Assembly: GCA_945928575.1 (NCBI GenBank) | Contig: CAMENP010000010.1 | Coordinates: 1 to 64,000 of the forward strand | Direction of reading: 5' to 3' | DNA: 64,000 bases | Source: an uncultured Butyrivibrio sp. | GTDB lineage: Bacteria > Bacillota > Clostridia > Lachnospirales > Lachnospiraceae | Shown: piece by piece, positions 38,610 through 49,411 of the stretch | Layout: each line of letters begins with the position of its first letter | Position numbering within the stretch: the first letter of the stretch is position 1 | The notes under the pieces: generated by a model | Databases searched by the model: none | Seen by the model: the letters and a program-made list of their open reading frames with translations, nothing else | Told to the model about the DNA's origin: nothing | Made by a program: the position numbers and the translations under genes

Positions 38610-41318
38610 ATGAGAAAGTTTAAATCTGTGATTACTAAGGCTGCTGTGGCGGCGATGTGTGTGATTGTGGCATTTGCGGTGCATAAAGTAAAAGCATCCG
38701 ATGATGTGGCTGTTGTAGCTGCAAGCGGTGATGTCACTATCAATGCGGCAAATTTCCCCGATGAGACATTCAGGACGTTTGTTAGGGAAAATTATGATAA
38801 GGACAATAACGGAGTCCTCTCCAAGAGCGAGAGAAGCACTCAGAGCATGACAATTAGTGATAAAGATATCAAATCACTTACAGGAATCCAATATTTTACC
38901 GAAATCCGTACACTTGAGTGTATGAGATTGGGGATAAGCAAGCTTGATGTCAGCGGATTGACTTATTTGCTTAACCTGACATGCTGTGAGAACGAGAATC
39001 TGACGGAAATCAAATTCAGCGACTCTCATAACTTAATGTATCTGACATGTTATGAGAACAATCTGAGTTCAATAAATACGGACGCTATCCCGAATTTGCG
39101 AGAGCTGATATGCGGTTATAATAATATACATGAACTGAATGTATCCGGAATGGATAAGCTTACGAGGCTGAACTGCATCGGTAATGAATTGTATGACCTT
39201 AATGTAAGCAAGAACCCTGATCTCACGGCACTGTATTGCAGCTATAACAGTCTTACAGGCCTTAATGTCAAAAATAACACAAAGATGACGGATCTGTATT
39301 GCTCGTACAACAGTATTAAAAATCTTGACGTAAGTACACTTAATTCTTTACAGAGACTTTATTGCGACGGAAACGGAATGACAGCATTGAATTTTGGAGG
39401 CGTTAAGACAATTGTCGAACTCAATTGTTTTTTCAATAAGCTTACAAACCTTAATGTGAACAATTTTGTGGGACTTGAAGTGCTTAACTGCAGTTTTAAT
39501 AACCTTACATCACTTAATGTGAGCGGTAAAAATAAGCTCCATGAATTATATTGTTACGGTAATAAGCTGGGCACTCTCAATGTAAGCAGCTCGACAAAGC
39601 TTACAACGCTTGACTGCAGTAACAATGCGCTTACATCATTGACGCTCGGTAATTTAACCAAATTGGAATCGATTGACTGTACGTCCAATAACCTCAGTAC
39701 GCCGGATGTAAGCAAACTCACATCACTTAAGGACTTTTATCACGACGGAAATACACAGAAAGAATCGATAAGACTGTATAATGCAGCGACGAACAATACA
39801 TGTAAAGAGAATACGAATGGAAACAAACTCGATTTAAGCGGACTCATGGCAGCTATCACCGACAATGAGGGCTCTACCATGGTAACCGGTAATTTTACGC
39901 CGAACCGGTTCCGGACACATGCGGACCATTCGCTTGCAGCAGTGGTTCCGGCACGTATCACTAAAGAAAACAACACCGTAACCCTCATATACCATGGATT
40001 CTCATATACATATGAGCTTGATGTCATTGAGCTGACCGATGTCGGCAAATTAAATGTGACGCTAAGCAATACGAAATACAATTATGATGGCAAGGCCAAG
40101 AAACCGTCCGTATCAGTTAAGGACGGCACAAAGGCACTTGTAAGCGGTAAGGACTATACGGTGTCTTATTCCAATAATACTCAGATGGGAACGGCAACGG
40201 TTACAGTTACCGGAAAAGGCGATTACAAAGGAACGATTAGTAAAAATTTTACGATAGTATTCGGAATACCACGGTTGACATCAGCAGTGAATGATACTGC
40301 CGGAATAACGGTTAAGTGGGGCAGAATAACCGGAGCTACGGGATATATTGTATATCGTAAGACAGGAAACGGGACCTGGGGCAGGATTGCGGATATAAAG
40401 AGCGGTTCAGCTACAAGTTATGTTGATAAAACAGCCAAATCCAACACGACATACACATATACGACCAGAGCATATAACAGTAAATATACGAGCGAATGGA
40501 ACTCAACAAAGACAATCAAACGTATTGTAGATCCGACACTCACAGCTGCTGCCAATATGACATCCGGAATACAGATAAAATGGAATAAGGTTGCCGGCGC
40601 TACAGGATATATTGTATATCGCAAAACAGGAAACGCGGCCTGGGGCAGGATTGCAGACATAAAGAACGGTTCGACCGTAACTTACACGGATACCACGGCC
40701 AAAACAGGAACCGTATATGTATATACGGTAAGAGCATACAGCGGAGATTCGATGAGTTTCTGGCACAGCACAAAGCAATTGAGACGCCTGGCTGACCCGG
40801 TATTAAGTTCGGCGGTCAATGTTACATCCGGAGTTGATGTAAAGTGGGCATCCGTCAAAGGCGCAACGGGATACATAATATATCGTAAGAGTGGCAATTC
40901 CGACTGGAGCCGTATTGCCTATATCAAGAATGATTCAATCACAAGTTATACAGATAAGACGGCCAAATCCGGAACGACATACAGTTATACAATAAGAGCG
41001 TATAACGGATCGGCCATGAGTTACTGGCACGGAGCAAAATCGATTAAACGTCTGTCAGACCCGAACGTCACGGCTGCACAGGTAACGTCAAAAGGCGTCA
41101 ATATTAAGTGGACCAAAGTTACCGGTGCCACAGGATATATTGTATACAGATGTACAAAATACGGGGACTGGGGCAGAATAGCGGATATAAAGAGTGGTTC
41201 GACTCTTAATTATCTTGATAAGAATGCCGGGAAAAAAATTAAGTACATATATACGGTGCGCGCTTATTCCGGAAGCACAATGAGCAGCTGGAGTTCGATC
41301 AAAGATGCGATAAGATAA
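38610..41318 (+). CDS. Secreted leucine-rich-repeat protein with Ig-like and four C-terminal fibronectin-III-like repeats
   Basis: Signal peptide; EF-hand-like DKDNNGVLSKSE; ~21-aa LRRs (L..L.C..N.L..LNVS); Ig-like LSNTKYNYDGKAKKPSVSVKDG; four ~90-aa GATGYIVYRKTGN...GRIADIKSGS repeats. Confidence 0.88.
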   Translation: MRKFKSVITKAAVAAMCVIVAFAVHKVKASDDVAVVAASGDVTINAANFPDETFRTFVRENYDKDNNGVLSKSERSTQSMTISDKDIKSLTGIQYFTEIRTLECMRLGISKLDVSGLTYLLNLTCCENENLTEIKFSDSHNLMYLTCYENNLSSINTDAIPNLRELICGYNNIHELNVSGMDKLTRLNCIGNELYDLNVSKNPDLTALYCSYNSLTGLNVKNNTKMTDLYCSYNSIKNLDVSTLNSLQRLYCDGNGMTALNFGGVKTIVELNCFFNKLTNLNVNNFVGLEVLNCSFNNLTSLNVSGKNKLHELYCYGNKLGTLNVSSSTKLTTLDCSNNALTSLTLGNLTKLESIDCTSNNLSTPDVSKLTSLKDFYHDGNTQKESIRLYNAATNNTCKENTNGNKLDLSGLMAAITDNEGSTMVTGNFTPNRFRTHADHSLAAVVPARITKENNTVTLIYHGFSYTYELDVIELTDVGKLNVTLSNTKYNYDGKAKKPSVSVKDGTKALVSGKDYTVSYSNNTQMGTATVTVTGKGDYKGTISKNFTIVFGIPRLTSAVNDTAGITVKWGRITGATGYIVYRKTGNGTWGRIADIKSGSATSYVDKTAKSNTTYTYTTRAYNSKYTSEWNSTKTIKRIVDPTLTAAANMTSGIQIKWNKVAGATGYIVYRKTGNAAWGRIADIKNGSTVTYTDTTAKTGTVYVYTVRAYSGDSMSFWHSTKQLRRLADPVLSSAVNVTSGVDVKWASVKGATGYIIYRKSGNSDWSRIAYIKNDSITSYTDKTAKSGTTYSYTIRAYNGSAMSYWHGAKSIKRLSDPNVTAAQVTSKGVNIKWTKVTGATGYIVYRCTKYGDWGRIADIKSGSTLNYLDKNAGKKIKYIYTVRAYSGSTMSSWSSIKDAIR

Positions 41319-41321
41319 AAA

Positions 41322-41356
41322 TACCCTCAATACCCGTTAGGTATTGAGGGTAAAAT
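41322..41356. terminator. Bidirectional terminator between convergent genes
   Basis: TACCCTCAATACC CGTTA GGTATTGAGGGTA, 13-bp perfect stem flanked by A and T/A runs. Confidence 0.85.
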
Positions 41357-41370
41357 TATATGTTTTTTTA

Positions 41371-42222
41371 TTAGAAAATAGGTACAACTGCTCCGTTGTA
41401 TGTGTCATTGATGTAATCTTTAACCTTCTGTGTTGTAAGTGCAGCAACAAGAGCTTTTGTCTTAGCACTGTCAACATCTGCTTTGCGTACAGCAACAACG
41501 TTTGCATAAGTCTGTGCAGCCTCGCCTGAAGCATCTTCCGATGCAAGTGCATCAGCTATTTTAAGACCTGCTGCGATAGCGTAGTTACCATTGATAACTG
41601 CGATAGAACCGGCATCGGCATTCTTAAGCTGTGCGGCAACTGTATCTGCCTGAACGGCTGTGATATTGTATCCGCCGTCGTCAACGATATCAAGTGTTGT
41701 TACACCTTTTTCAACTGTTGAACCGTCAGCAAGCTTGATAAGGTTTTCCTGAGCGAGAAGGAAAAGAGCTCTTGTCTCGTTACTGTCATCGGCAGGGATG
41801 ATTATTGTAGCGCCATCCTTTAAATCCTTTAAGTCAGTGATTCCGTTTCCGTAAATTCCGAACGGCTCATAGTGAATCTTGGCAACAGCTACAAGGTCTG
41901 TGTTGTTTGAAGCGTTAAAGCTTTCAAGGTAAGGTGTGTGCTGGAAGTAGTTGGCATCAAGTGTACCGTCGTTAAGTGCTGTGTTTGGAAGTACATAGTC
42001 ATCATAAACAACGACTTTTAATGTGTATCCTTCGTCAGCGAGAGCGTCCTTAATCTGCTCAAGAATTTCTGCATGAGGTGTTGAACTTGCACCTACTGTG
42101 ATTGTCTTATCATCGGATGATGAATTGTTTCCTGAGTTTGAGCTCTCTTTTTTGCCGCAGCCCGTAAGAACGAGTGCAAATACCAATGTGAGTGCTAATA
42201 ATGATGTTACGATTTTTTTCAT
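41371..42222 (-). CDS. metQ: MetQ/NlpA-family methionine ABC transporter substrate-binding lipoprotein
   Basis: Lipobox LVLTGCGKK; NlpA motifs (ANYFQHTPYLESFN, ATIIIPADDSNETRALFLL). Confidence 0.92.
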   Translation of the reverse strand: MKKIVTSLLALTLVFALVLTGCGKKESSNSGNNSSSDDKTITVGASSTPHAEILEQIKDALADEGYTLKVVVYDDYVLPNTALNDGTLDANYFQHTPYLESFNASNNTDLVAVAKIHYEPFGIYGNGITDLKDLKDGATIIIPADDSNETRALFLLAQENLIKLADGSTVEKGVTTLDIVDDGGYNITAVQADTVAAQLKNADAGSIAVINGNYAIAAGLKIADALASEDASGEAAQTYANVVAVRKADVDSAKTKALVAALTTQKVKDYINDTYNGAVVPIF

Positions 42223-42236
42223 TTCCTTTTTCTCCT

Positions 42237-42917
42237 TTACTTGTGAATTCTTCTGTCTGATTTGCGGGCGATAAAAGCGCCTAATTCCTGAATAACCTGC
42301 ACGATTATTATTGTCAGGGCAACGCAGATCCAGATGATGTTATTCTGATATTTCTGGTATCCATATGTGATTGCTATCTGACCAAGTCCACCGCCACCGA
42401 TGGTACCAGCCATAGCAGAGTAACCTAAAATAGTAACCATTGAGATTATTGCTCCGGTTATAAGAGAAGGTTTGGCTTCCGGGATAAGTACTTTTGTAAC
42501 TATCTTAAAAGTAGGAGTTCCCATTGCCTTGGCTGCTTCAATTACACCGCCGCCGACTTCTGCGATTGAAGATTCAACCATTCGTGCGACATAAGGTGCT
42601 GCAGCAATAACAAGCGTGACGATCATGGCTTTGTTGCCAAGGCTTGAGCCGACAATGAATTTGGCAACCGGAAGCATTGCAACCATTAATATAATGAAAG
42701 GAATGCTTCGGAATACATTGACAATAATGCCGAGTACACGGTTAAGCCATGCAATAGGCTTGATGCCGTTTTTGCCGGTTACCGAAAGTATAAGACCTAC
42801 GGGAAGTCCGATAATATAAGCAAAAACAGTGGAAAGTAATGTCATGTAGACTGTTTCCCAGATTCCGTATTGAAGTATGCCGTTATCCAGAAGTTTCTGG
42901 AGAAGATTATCTGCCAT
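42237..42917 (-). CDS. metI: Methionine ABC transporter permease
   Basis: MetI-like permease (VYMTLLSTVFAYIIGLPVGLIL, EAAKAMGTPTFKIVTKVLIPEA); between metQ and metN. Confidence 0.93.
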   Translation of the reverse strand: MADNLLQKLLDNGILQYGIWETVYMTLLSTVFAYIIGLPVGLILSVTGKNGIKPIAWLNRVLGIIVNVFRSIPFIILMVAMLPVAKFIVGSSLGNKAMIVTLVIAAAPYVARMVESSIAEVGGGVIEAAKAMGTPTFKIVTKVLIPEAKPSLITGAIISMVTILGYSAMAGTIGGGGLGQIAITYGYQKYQNNIIWICVALTIIIVQVIQELGAFIARKSDRRIHK

Positions 42918-43912
42918 TATTCGTCATCCTCCTTTGAGTATTTCATATTGTTATTATTAAGCCAGGTGATTATCTTATCAGCGGCAACTTTATCTTCGGG
43001 CATCTGTATGATTATCTGACCGTAAGCTTTTCCGTCAATATCTTTGGTGTCTGCAAAAACAATATTAACGCCGGCCTGACATTCGAGTATCATATCAGAT
43101 ATAACAGGCTTGTCCGATGATTCTCCGTCAAAAATAATACGGATGCGCCTTTTGCCGATAGATTTACGGGCCAGAGGAGATTGCGGAAGAATCAGTTCTT
43201 TGGCAATGTCCGACTGCGGATTTAAAAACACCTCAGCAACAGGTCCCTCTTCGGCAATATGGCTTTTATCGATAACGGCGACACGGTCGCATATGCTGTC
43301 TATTACACGCATCTCATGGGTTATGACGATAATCGTAACGCCGAGCTCGCTGTTTATTTTCTTTAAAAGGTCAAGTATCTGCTGCGTTGTGTTAGGGTCA
43401 AGAGCACTTGTTGCCTCATCACAAAGCAGATATTTAGGATCGGTGGCAAGGGCTCTGGCGATTGCAACGCGCTGTTTCTGGCCACCTGAAAGCATGGAAG
43501 GGTAGGCTTTTTCGCGATCCCCGAGACCAACCATTTCAAGAAGTCCGTGAGCCTTTTTGACAGCCTCTTTCTTATTAACACCTGCAATCTGTAATGGGTA
43601 GCACACATTCTGAAGAATATTGCGCTGCTCAAAAAGATTAAAGCTCTGGAATATCATACCGATCTGTCTTCTGATAAGAAGAAGCTCTCTGGATTTAAGG
43701 GAGGTAAGGTCTTTGCCGTCTAGTATTACATTTCCCGCGCTTGGACGCTCGAGAAGATTGATGCATCGTACAAGTGTACTTTTGCCGGCACCGGATAAAC
43801 CGATAATTCCGAAGATCTCTCCGTCGTTAATAGTCAGATTAATGTTATCAAGAGCAGTTATATCACCGTTTTTGGTTTTAAAAGTTTTACTTAAATTCTT
43901 GATTTGTATCAT
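42917..43912 (-). CDS. metN: Methionine ABC transporter ATP-binding protein
   Basis: GLSGAGKSTLVRCINLLERP, LSGGQKQRVAIARALA, C-terminal NIL domain. ORF open to 43954; start at MIQIKNLS preferred. Confidence 0.92.
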   Translation of the reverse strand: MIQIKNLSKTFKTKNGDITALDNINLTINDGEIFGIIGLSGAGKSTLVRCINLLERPSAGNVILDGKDLTSLKSRELLLIRRQIGMIFQSFNLFEQRNILQNVCYPLQIAGVNKKEAVKKAHGLLEMVGLGDREKAYPSMLSGGQKQRVAIARALATDPKYLLCDEATSALDPNTTQQILDLLKKINSELGVTIIVITHEMRVIDSICDRVAVIDKSHIAEEGPVAEVFLNPQSDIAKELILPQSPLARKSIGKRRIRIIFDGESSDKPVISDMILECQAGVNIVFADTKDIDGKAYGQIIIQMPEDKVAADKIITWLNNNNMKYSKEDDE

Positions 43913-44112
43913 ATTTAACCCGCTTTCTTTGATATTGGCAAGATTATAACGCACAATTCATACTATGTCAATAGGAAATATAAAAAAATAAAAATCATGT
44001 CATTTTTTCAAAAAAAAAATTTCGCTTTATTTTCATATTACGATATGTTATTATGCGTGTGTTACAAGACATTTCTGCAAAAATTGTTTTTATATAAAAT
44101 CATAAATTCCTG

Positions 44113-44166
44113 TTGACATTGGAGTCAATCTGGTATATTCTAATACCAGAAACGAACATTTGTTCA
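44113..44166 (+). promoter_or_regulatory. recA promoter with LexA (SOS) operator
   Basis: TTGACA (44113-44118), 17-nt spacer, TATTCT (44136-44141); CGAACATTTGTTCA (44153-44166) matches the Gram-positive LexA box CGAAC-N4-GTTCG with one mismatch. Confidence 0.85.
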
Positions 44167-44191
44167 CAGGACATATCAGAAGGAGATTAAT

Positions 44192-45229
44192 ATGGCTAAG
44201 GAAGATAAATTAAAAGCACTTGATGCTGCTATATCCAGTATAGAGAGAAATTTTGGTAAGGGCGCGGTTATGAAACTGGGAGACCCTTCGGCGGCAATGA
44301 ACGTAGAGACGATTCCTACAGGCTCACTGAGTCTTGATATTGCACTTGGAATGGGAGGCGTTCCGAAGGGAAGAATTGTTGAGATATACGGACCGGAATC
44401 AAGTGGTAAGACCACAGTTGCACTTCATATGGTAGCAGAGGTACAGAAGAGAGGCGGAATTGCAGGTTTCATAGATGCAGAGCATGCATTGGATCCGGCA
44501 TATGCCAAAAATATCGGCGTTAATATTGATGAATTGTACATATCACAGCCGGATAACGGCGAGCAGGCACTTGAGATCACTGAGACACTTGTCCGTTCCG
44601 GAGCGGTTGATATTATTATAGTTGACTCTGTTGCGGCACTTGTTCCTAAGGCGGAGATTGACGGCGATATGGGAGATTCACATGTAGGACTTCAGGCAAG
44701 ACTTATGTCACAGGCATTGAGAAAGCTTACCGCGGTAATCAGCAAGACCAACTGTGTTGTTATATTTATTAATCAGCTTCGTGAGAAAGTCGGAGTTATG
44801 TTCGGCAATCCTGAGACTACTACCGGCGGACGTGCGCTTAAGTTCTATTCATCTGTCAGAATGGATGTAAGAAGAATTGAGACACTTAAGGCTAACGGAG
44901 AGATGGTTGGTAACAGAACGAGAGTTAAGGTAGTCAAGAATAAGATCGCACCTCCGTTTAAGGAGGCTGAGTTTGATATCATGTTCGGAAAGGGCATTTC
45001 AAGGGAGGGAGACATACTTGATCTTGCGGCATCCAATAATATTGTTGTCAAGAGCGGTGCATGGTTCTCTTACAATGGTGATAAGATAGGCCAGGGACGT
45101 GAGAATGCCAAACAGTATCTTACTGATCACCCGGATATTATGAGTGAGATAGAAGCTAAGGTACGTGAAGCTTACTTTACGAAGCCGGAAGAACAGGCCA
45201 GCGCGGACGAGACTGCGACAGAGGAGTAA
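44192..45229 (+). CDS. recA: Recombinase RecA
   Basis: [54 protein letters not shown]. Confidence 0.99.
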   Translation: MAKEDKLKALDAAISSIERNFGKGAVMKLGDPSAAMNVETIPTGSLSLDIALGMGGVPKGRIVEIYGPESSGKTTVALHMVAEVQKRGGIAGFIDAEHALDPAYAKNIGVNIDELYISQPDNGEQALEITETLVRSGAVDIIIVDSVAALVPKAEIDGDMGDSHVGLQARLMSQALRKLTAVISKTNCVVIFINQLREKVGVMFGNPETTTGGRALKFYSSVRMDVRRIETLKANGEMVGNRTRVKVVKNKIAPPFKEAEFDIMFGKGISREGDILDLAASNNIVVKSGAWFSYNGDKIGQGRENAKQYLTDHPDIMSEIEAKVREAYFTKPEEQASADETATEE

Positions 45230-45232
45230 GGG

Positions 45233-45838
45233 ATGGAAATAACGGATGTGGCTCCGTTAGACAAGAAGCGGCGGAAAGTGTATATTGATGGTCAATATGC
45301 CTTTCCGCTGTATTTGTCTGAACTGAGAAAGTATAATATAGAAACAGGCGTAACACTTGAAAAGAACGCATATGATGATATCTGTTCATTGCTTATGAGA
45401 CGTGTGAGAGAGAGAATCCTTTACCTGATAGCGGATTATGACAGATCGGAACAGAATATAAGACAGAAAATGTCAATGGCGGGATACCGTGGAAGTTTCG
45501 TGGATGAAGCCATTAATTCGCTTAAAGAGTACGGATATATAGATGATTTAAGGTTTGCAAGATATTATGCGGAGTCTATGAGGGATACCAAAGGACGTTC
45601 GGCTTTTGCGATTTCAAGGGCGCTGTATGAGAAAGGCATATCAAGGGATGTGATAGATACTGTCATGGAAGAATTGGATATTGATGAAGATGCACAGATA
45701 CTAAAGGCACTTTCATCTAAAGGGTATAACGAAGAAAATATAAGAGAAATTGACGATAAGGAACGTCAAAAATTAATATCATTTCTCATGAGAAAGGGCT
45801 TTTCGTATGATCTGATATGTATATATGTACGAAAATGA
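45233..45838 (+). CDS. recX: Regulatory protein RecX
   Basis: YIDDLRFARYYAESMRDTKGRSAFAISRALYEKGIS; immediately downstream of recA. Confidence 0.92.
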   Translation: MEITDVAPLDKKRRKVYIDGQYAFPLYLSELRKYNIETGVTLEKNAYDDICSLLMRRVRERILYLIADYDRSEQNIRQKMSMAGYRGSFVDEAINSLKEYGYIDDLRFARYYAESMRDTKGRSAFAISRALYEKGISRDVIDTVMEELDIDEDAQILKALSSKGYNEENIREIDDKERQKLISFLMRKGFSYDLICIYVRK

Positions 45839-45935
45839 CAAGCTTATTGGTTTTTTCCTTGACACTTTCAACAAAAAAGTATAATATTAATATGTTGTAG
45901 TTTGTACAATGAAAACTAAATAAGGAGGTGCTCCT

Positions 45936-47489
45936 GTGCCAGAATTGTCTTATATCATAACGGCGGGCGTTACGCTTGTTGTTGCTGCACTTATTACATG
46001 GTTTATAGCCGGTGCATACCATAAGAAAGTAACCGATAAGAAAATCGGAAGCGCTGAGGCTAAAGCCAGAGAGATAATAGACGATGCACTTAAGACAGCA
46101 GAGACACGTAAGAAGGAGATGCTTCTTGAAGCAAAGGAAGAGTCTATTAAGACTAAGAATGAGCTTGACAAAGAGACCAGGGAGAGACGTGCTGAAATTC
46201 AGAAATATGAACGCCGTGTTCTTTCCAAAGAAGAAACTCTTGACAAGAAGCTTGATTCCGTTGAGAAACGTGATAATGCACTCAACCGTAAGGAAGATGA
46301 CCTTAATCGCAAGAGACAGGAAGTTGAGGCCCTTAGTGCAAAACGCGTACAGGAACTTGAAAGAATCTCAGGACTTACCTCCATTCAGGCTAAAGAATAT
46401 CTTTTAAAAACTGTAGAAGAAGAAGTTAAACATGAAACCGCTGTAATGGTTAAAGAGATGGAAATCAAAGCCAAGGAAGAAGCTGACAAGAAAGCCAAGA
46501 ATTATATTGTCAGTGCAATACAGAGATGTGCTGCAGACCATGTGTCTGAAGCTACAATATCGGTTGTACAGCTTCCTAATGACGAGATGAAAGGCCGTAT
46601 CATTGGTAGAGAGGGACGTAATATTCGTACCCTTGAGACAATGACAGGTGTTGATCTTATCATAGACGACACTCCGGAAGCAGTGGTATTATCTGGATTT
46701 GATCCAATTCGAAGAGAGGTTGCAAGGATCGCTCTTGAGAAGCTTATTATTGACGGACGTATTCATCCGGCAAGAATTGAAGAGATGGTTGAGAAGGCCC
46801 AGAAAGAAGTCGAGAACATGATAAGAGAAGAAGGCGAAGCTGCTACTCTTGAAGTCGGTGTTCACGGCATTCATCCGGAACTTGTCAGACTTCTCGGTAA
46901 GATGAAGTTCAGAACAAGTTACGGACAGAATGTTTTAAAGCATTCTATCGAAGTTTCGTTATTATGCGGACTTTTTGCATCAGAGATTGGACTTGATGTC
47001 AGAACTGCTAAGAGAGCAGGACTTTTACATGATATTGGTAAATCAGTCGATCATGAGATGGAAGGATCTCATGTTCAGATTGGTGCTGATTTGTGCAGAA
47101 AATACAAGGAATCAGAACTTGTCATCAATGCGGTTGAAGCTCATCATGGAGATGTTGAACCGCAGTCTCTTATTGCGTGCATTGTTCAGGCGGCAGATGC
47201 TATTTCAGCTGCAAGACCTGGTGCTAGAAGAGAAACACTCGAGACTTATACGAACAGATTAAAACAGTTAGAAGATATTACGAACGGGTTCGATGGAGTA
47301 GAGAAGTCATATGCTATACAGGCAGGACGTGAGATTCGAATTATGGTAGTTCCGGAAGTTATCAGTGATGCTGACATGGTTTTACTTGCAAGGGATATAT
47401 CCAAGAAAATTGAAGATGAACTTGAATATCCAGGCCAGATTAAAGTTAATGTCATAAGAGAATCAAGGGTAACTGATTACGCAAAATAG
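45936..47489 (+). CDS. rny: Ribonuclease Y
   Basis: N-terminal TM, coiled coil, KH ([47 protein letters not shown]), HD domain ([12 protein letters not shown]). Confidence 0.97.
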   Translation: MPELSYIITAGVTLVVAALITWFIAGAYHKKVTDKKIGSAEAKAREIIDDALKTAETRKKEMLLEAKEESIKTKNELDKETRERRAEIQKYERRVLSKEETLDKKLDSVEKRDNALNRKEDDLNRKRQEVEALSAKRVQELERISGLTSIQAKEYLLKTVEEEVKHETAVMVKEMEIKAKEEADKKAKNYIVSAIQRCAADHVSEATISVVQLPNDEMKGRIIGREGRNIRTLETMTGVDLIIDDTPEAVVLSGFDPIRREVARIALEKLIIDGRIHPARIEEMVEKAQKEVENMIREEGEAATLEVGVHGIHPELVRLLGKMKFRTSYGQNVLKHSIEVSLLCGLFASEIGLDVRTAKRAGLLHDIGKSVDHEMEGSHVQIGADLCRKYKESELVINAVEAHHGDVEPQSLIACIVQAADAISAARPGARRETLETYTNRLKQLEDITNGFDGVEKSYAIQAGREIRIMVVPEVISDADMVLLARDISKKIEDELEYPGQIKVNVIRESRVTDYAK

Positions 47490-47503
47490 TGTAATGAATA
47501 ACT

Positions 47504-47544
47504 AGCCCTGAGATCTTTGGTAACCAAAGATTTTGGGGCTTTTT
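47504..47544 (+). terminator. Rho-independent terminator after rny
   Basis: AGCCCTGAGATCTTTGG TAA CCAAAGATTTTGGGGCT TTTT. Confidence 0.85.
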
Positions 47545-47659
47545 ACATTAAGGCCGGAATGCGGTCTGCGGCCTTTTGAAAAGTAAATTTAAGCTTGACC
47601 GTGGGCAATTAATAATATATAGTATTATAAGGTTTGAATACTAAATTCAGGAGGTTACT

Positions 47660-47968
47660 ATGAGTCAGGAAAAGATCGATAAAAGAAAACAGAATAAAGG
47701 AGATATGTTACATAACACCAAGAAGCACATGAAAATAACGACATTAATTGTTGCTTTGATTCTTGTTGCGGCAGGTGCATTTGCAAGTGTTGTATCATAT
47801 CATCAGGGATATACAAAGGGTGAGAAAGACGGCGAAATCAATATGCTTAATTATCAGGCCCTTTTCGGAAATCAGACAACGGCAAGCGGAGAAACATCAT
47901 CGGAAAATACAACAACAGCCGCAGCTGATGAGGCTACTACAGCTGCCGAAACAGAATCAGCACAGTAG
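47660..47968 (+). CDS. Small single-pass membrane protein of unknown function
   Basis: SD AGGAGG before ATG; one TM segment and Ser/Thr/Ala-rich C-terminal tail. Confidence 0.65.
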   Translation: MSQEKIDKRKQNKGDMLHNTKKHMKITTLIVALILVAAGAFASVVSYHQGYTKGEKDGEINMLNYQALFGNQTTASGETSSENTTTAAADEATTAAETESAQ

Positions 47969-47989
47969 AATATAATAAGAATGTCAGGA

Positions 47990-48028
47990 AAGTACGGTAC
48001 CATAATTGATATGGACCGTACTTTTTTT
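47990..48028 (+). terminator. Rho-independent terminator
   Basis: AAGTACGGTACCAT AATTGAT ATGGACCGTACTT TTTTT. Confidence 0.85.
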
Positions 48029-48091
48029 GCTTGCTTTTTATATGCAATGAGGTTACAATTAGCGGTGTATGGATTAGAATTAGGAGAATAT

Positions 48092-49411
48092 ATGAAGATT
48101 TTATTTATATCACTCGGATGTGACAAGAACCTTGTGGATTCGGAGCAGATGATGGGTCTGCTGCGCGACAGGGGATATGAGTTCACGGATGATGAAGAAT
48201 TAGCCGATGTGGTTGTGATCAATACATGCGGATTTATAAGTTCAGCCAAAGAAGAAAGTATTAACACAATCCTTTCAATGGCAGTGCATAAGAAAGATAA
48301 TCTTAAGGCTTTGATCGTCACAGGATGTCTGGCACAGAGATATAAGGATGAGATTCTTGATGAGATGCCGGAAATAGATGCAATAGTCGGAACCACAGCT
48401 TTTGATACGATATGTGATGTCGTCGATGATGTTCTGGCCCATAAGGGACATAATGAATTTAAGGACGTTAACGCAATGTGCCGCCCGGATTCAAAGAGAA
48501 TCATTACAACAGGAGGATATTACTCGTATCTTAAGATTGCGGAAGGCTGTGATAAACGGTGCACGTATTGCAGTATCCCTCTTTTCAGGGGAAGTTACAG
48601 AAGTACGCCGATGGAACAGCTTGTGGAAGAAGCAGAATATCTGGCGGCAGGAGGAATCAAGGAATTGATTCTTGTGGCACAGGAGACATCGCTTTACGGT
48701 AGGGACATATACGGGGAAAAGAGACTCCCGCAGCTGCTTCGTAAGTTATGTGCGATCAAAGGAATTGAATGGATTCGTATATTATATTGTTATCCTGAAG
48801 AGATAACAGATGAGCTCATTGAAACCATCAAGACAGAACCGAAGATATGTCATTATATCGATATGCCGATACAGCACGCATCTGATGCCATACTTAAGAG
48901 GATGGGCAGAAGAACGACTAATGCCGATTTAAGAAGCATAATTGCCAAGCTCAGGAAAGAAATTCCAGACATTGCACTCAGGACGACACTTATTACCGGA
49001 TTTCCGGGTGAAAGCGATGAAGACCATAATATATTGATGGATTTTATCGATGAGATGGAATTTGACAGACTCGGGGTATTCACATATTCACCGGAAGAAG
49101 ATACACCCGCAGCTTCCATGCCGGATCAGATTGACGAAGAAGTGAAACTTGACAGGCGCGATGAACTGATGGAACTTCAGCAGGAGATATCTGCCGATAA
49201 ATCACAGAGACTTGTCGGAAAACAGATGGAAGTTATAATAGAAGGCAAAGCAGCGGATGAAGATGTATATGTCGGAAGGACATATATGGATGCACCGGGC
49301 GTTGACGGATATGTATTTATTAAGAGCGAAGAAGAACTCTTAAGCGGCGATTTCGCCAGAGTTAGAATTACCAAGGCATTGGAATATGATTTGATTGGAG
49401 AATTGGAATAA
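48092..49411 (+). CDS. rimO: 30S ribosomal protein S12 methylthiotransferase RimO
   Basis: SLGCDKNLVDSEQMMG, AEGCDKRCTYCSIPLFRGSYRS radical-SAM motif. ATG 48092 with SD AGGAG (ORF open from 47981). Confidence 0.95.
   Translation: MKILFISLGCDKNLVDSEQMMGLLRDRGYEFTDDEELADVVVINTCGFISSAKEESINTILSMAVHKKDNLKALIVTGCLAQRYKDEILDEMPEIDAIVGTTAFDTICDVVDDVLAHKGHNEFKDVNAMCRPDSKRIITTGGYYSYLKIAEGCDKRCTYCSIPLFRGSYRSTPMEQLVEEAEYLAAGGIKELILVAQETSLYGRDIYGEKRLPQLLRKLCAIKGIEWIRILYCYPEEITDELIETIKTEPKICHYIDMPIQHASDAILKRMGRRTTNADLRSIIAKLRKEIPDIALRTTLITGFPGESDEDHNILMDFIDEMEFDRLGVFTYSPEEDTPAASMPDQIDEEVKLDRRDELMELQQEISADKSQRLVGKQMEVIIEGKAADEDVYVGRTYMDAPGVDGYVFIKSEEELLSGDFARVRITKALEYDLIGELE

Noticed and set aside
40260-41318. 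DNA direct repeats as a mobile or regulatory repeat
   Set aside because: Explained by four in-frame Fn3-like protein domains of the LRR protein.
43955-44112. SAM riboswitch (S-box) upstream of metN
   Set aside because: The short AT-rich intergenic region lacks recognisable S-box helices; nothing supportable.
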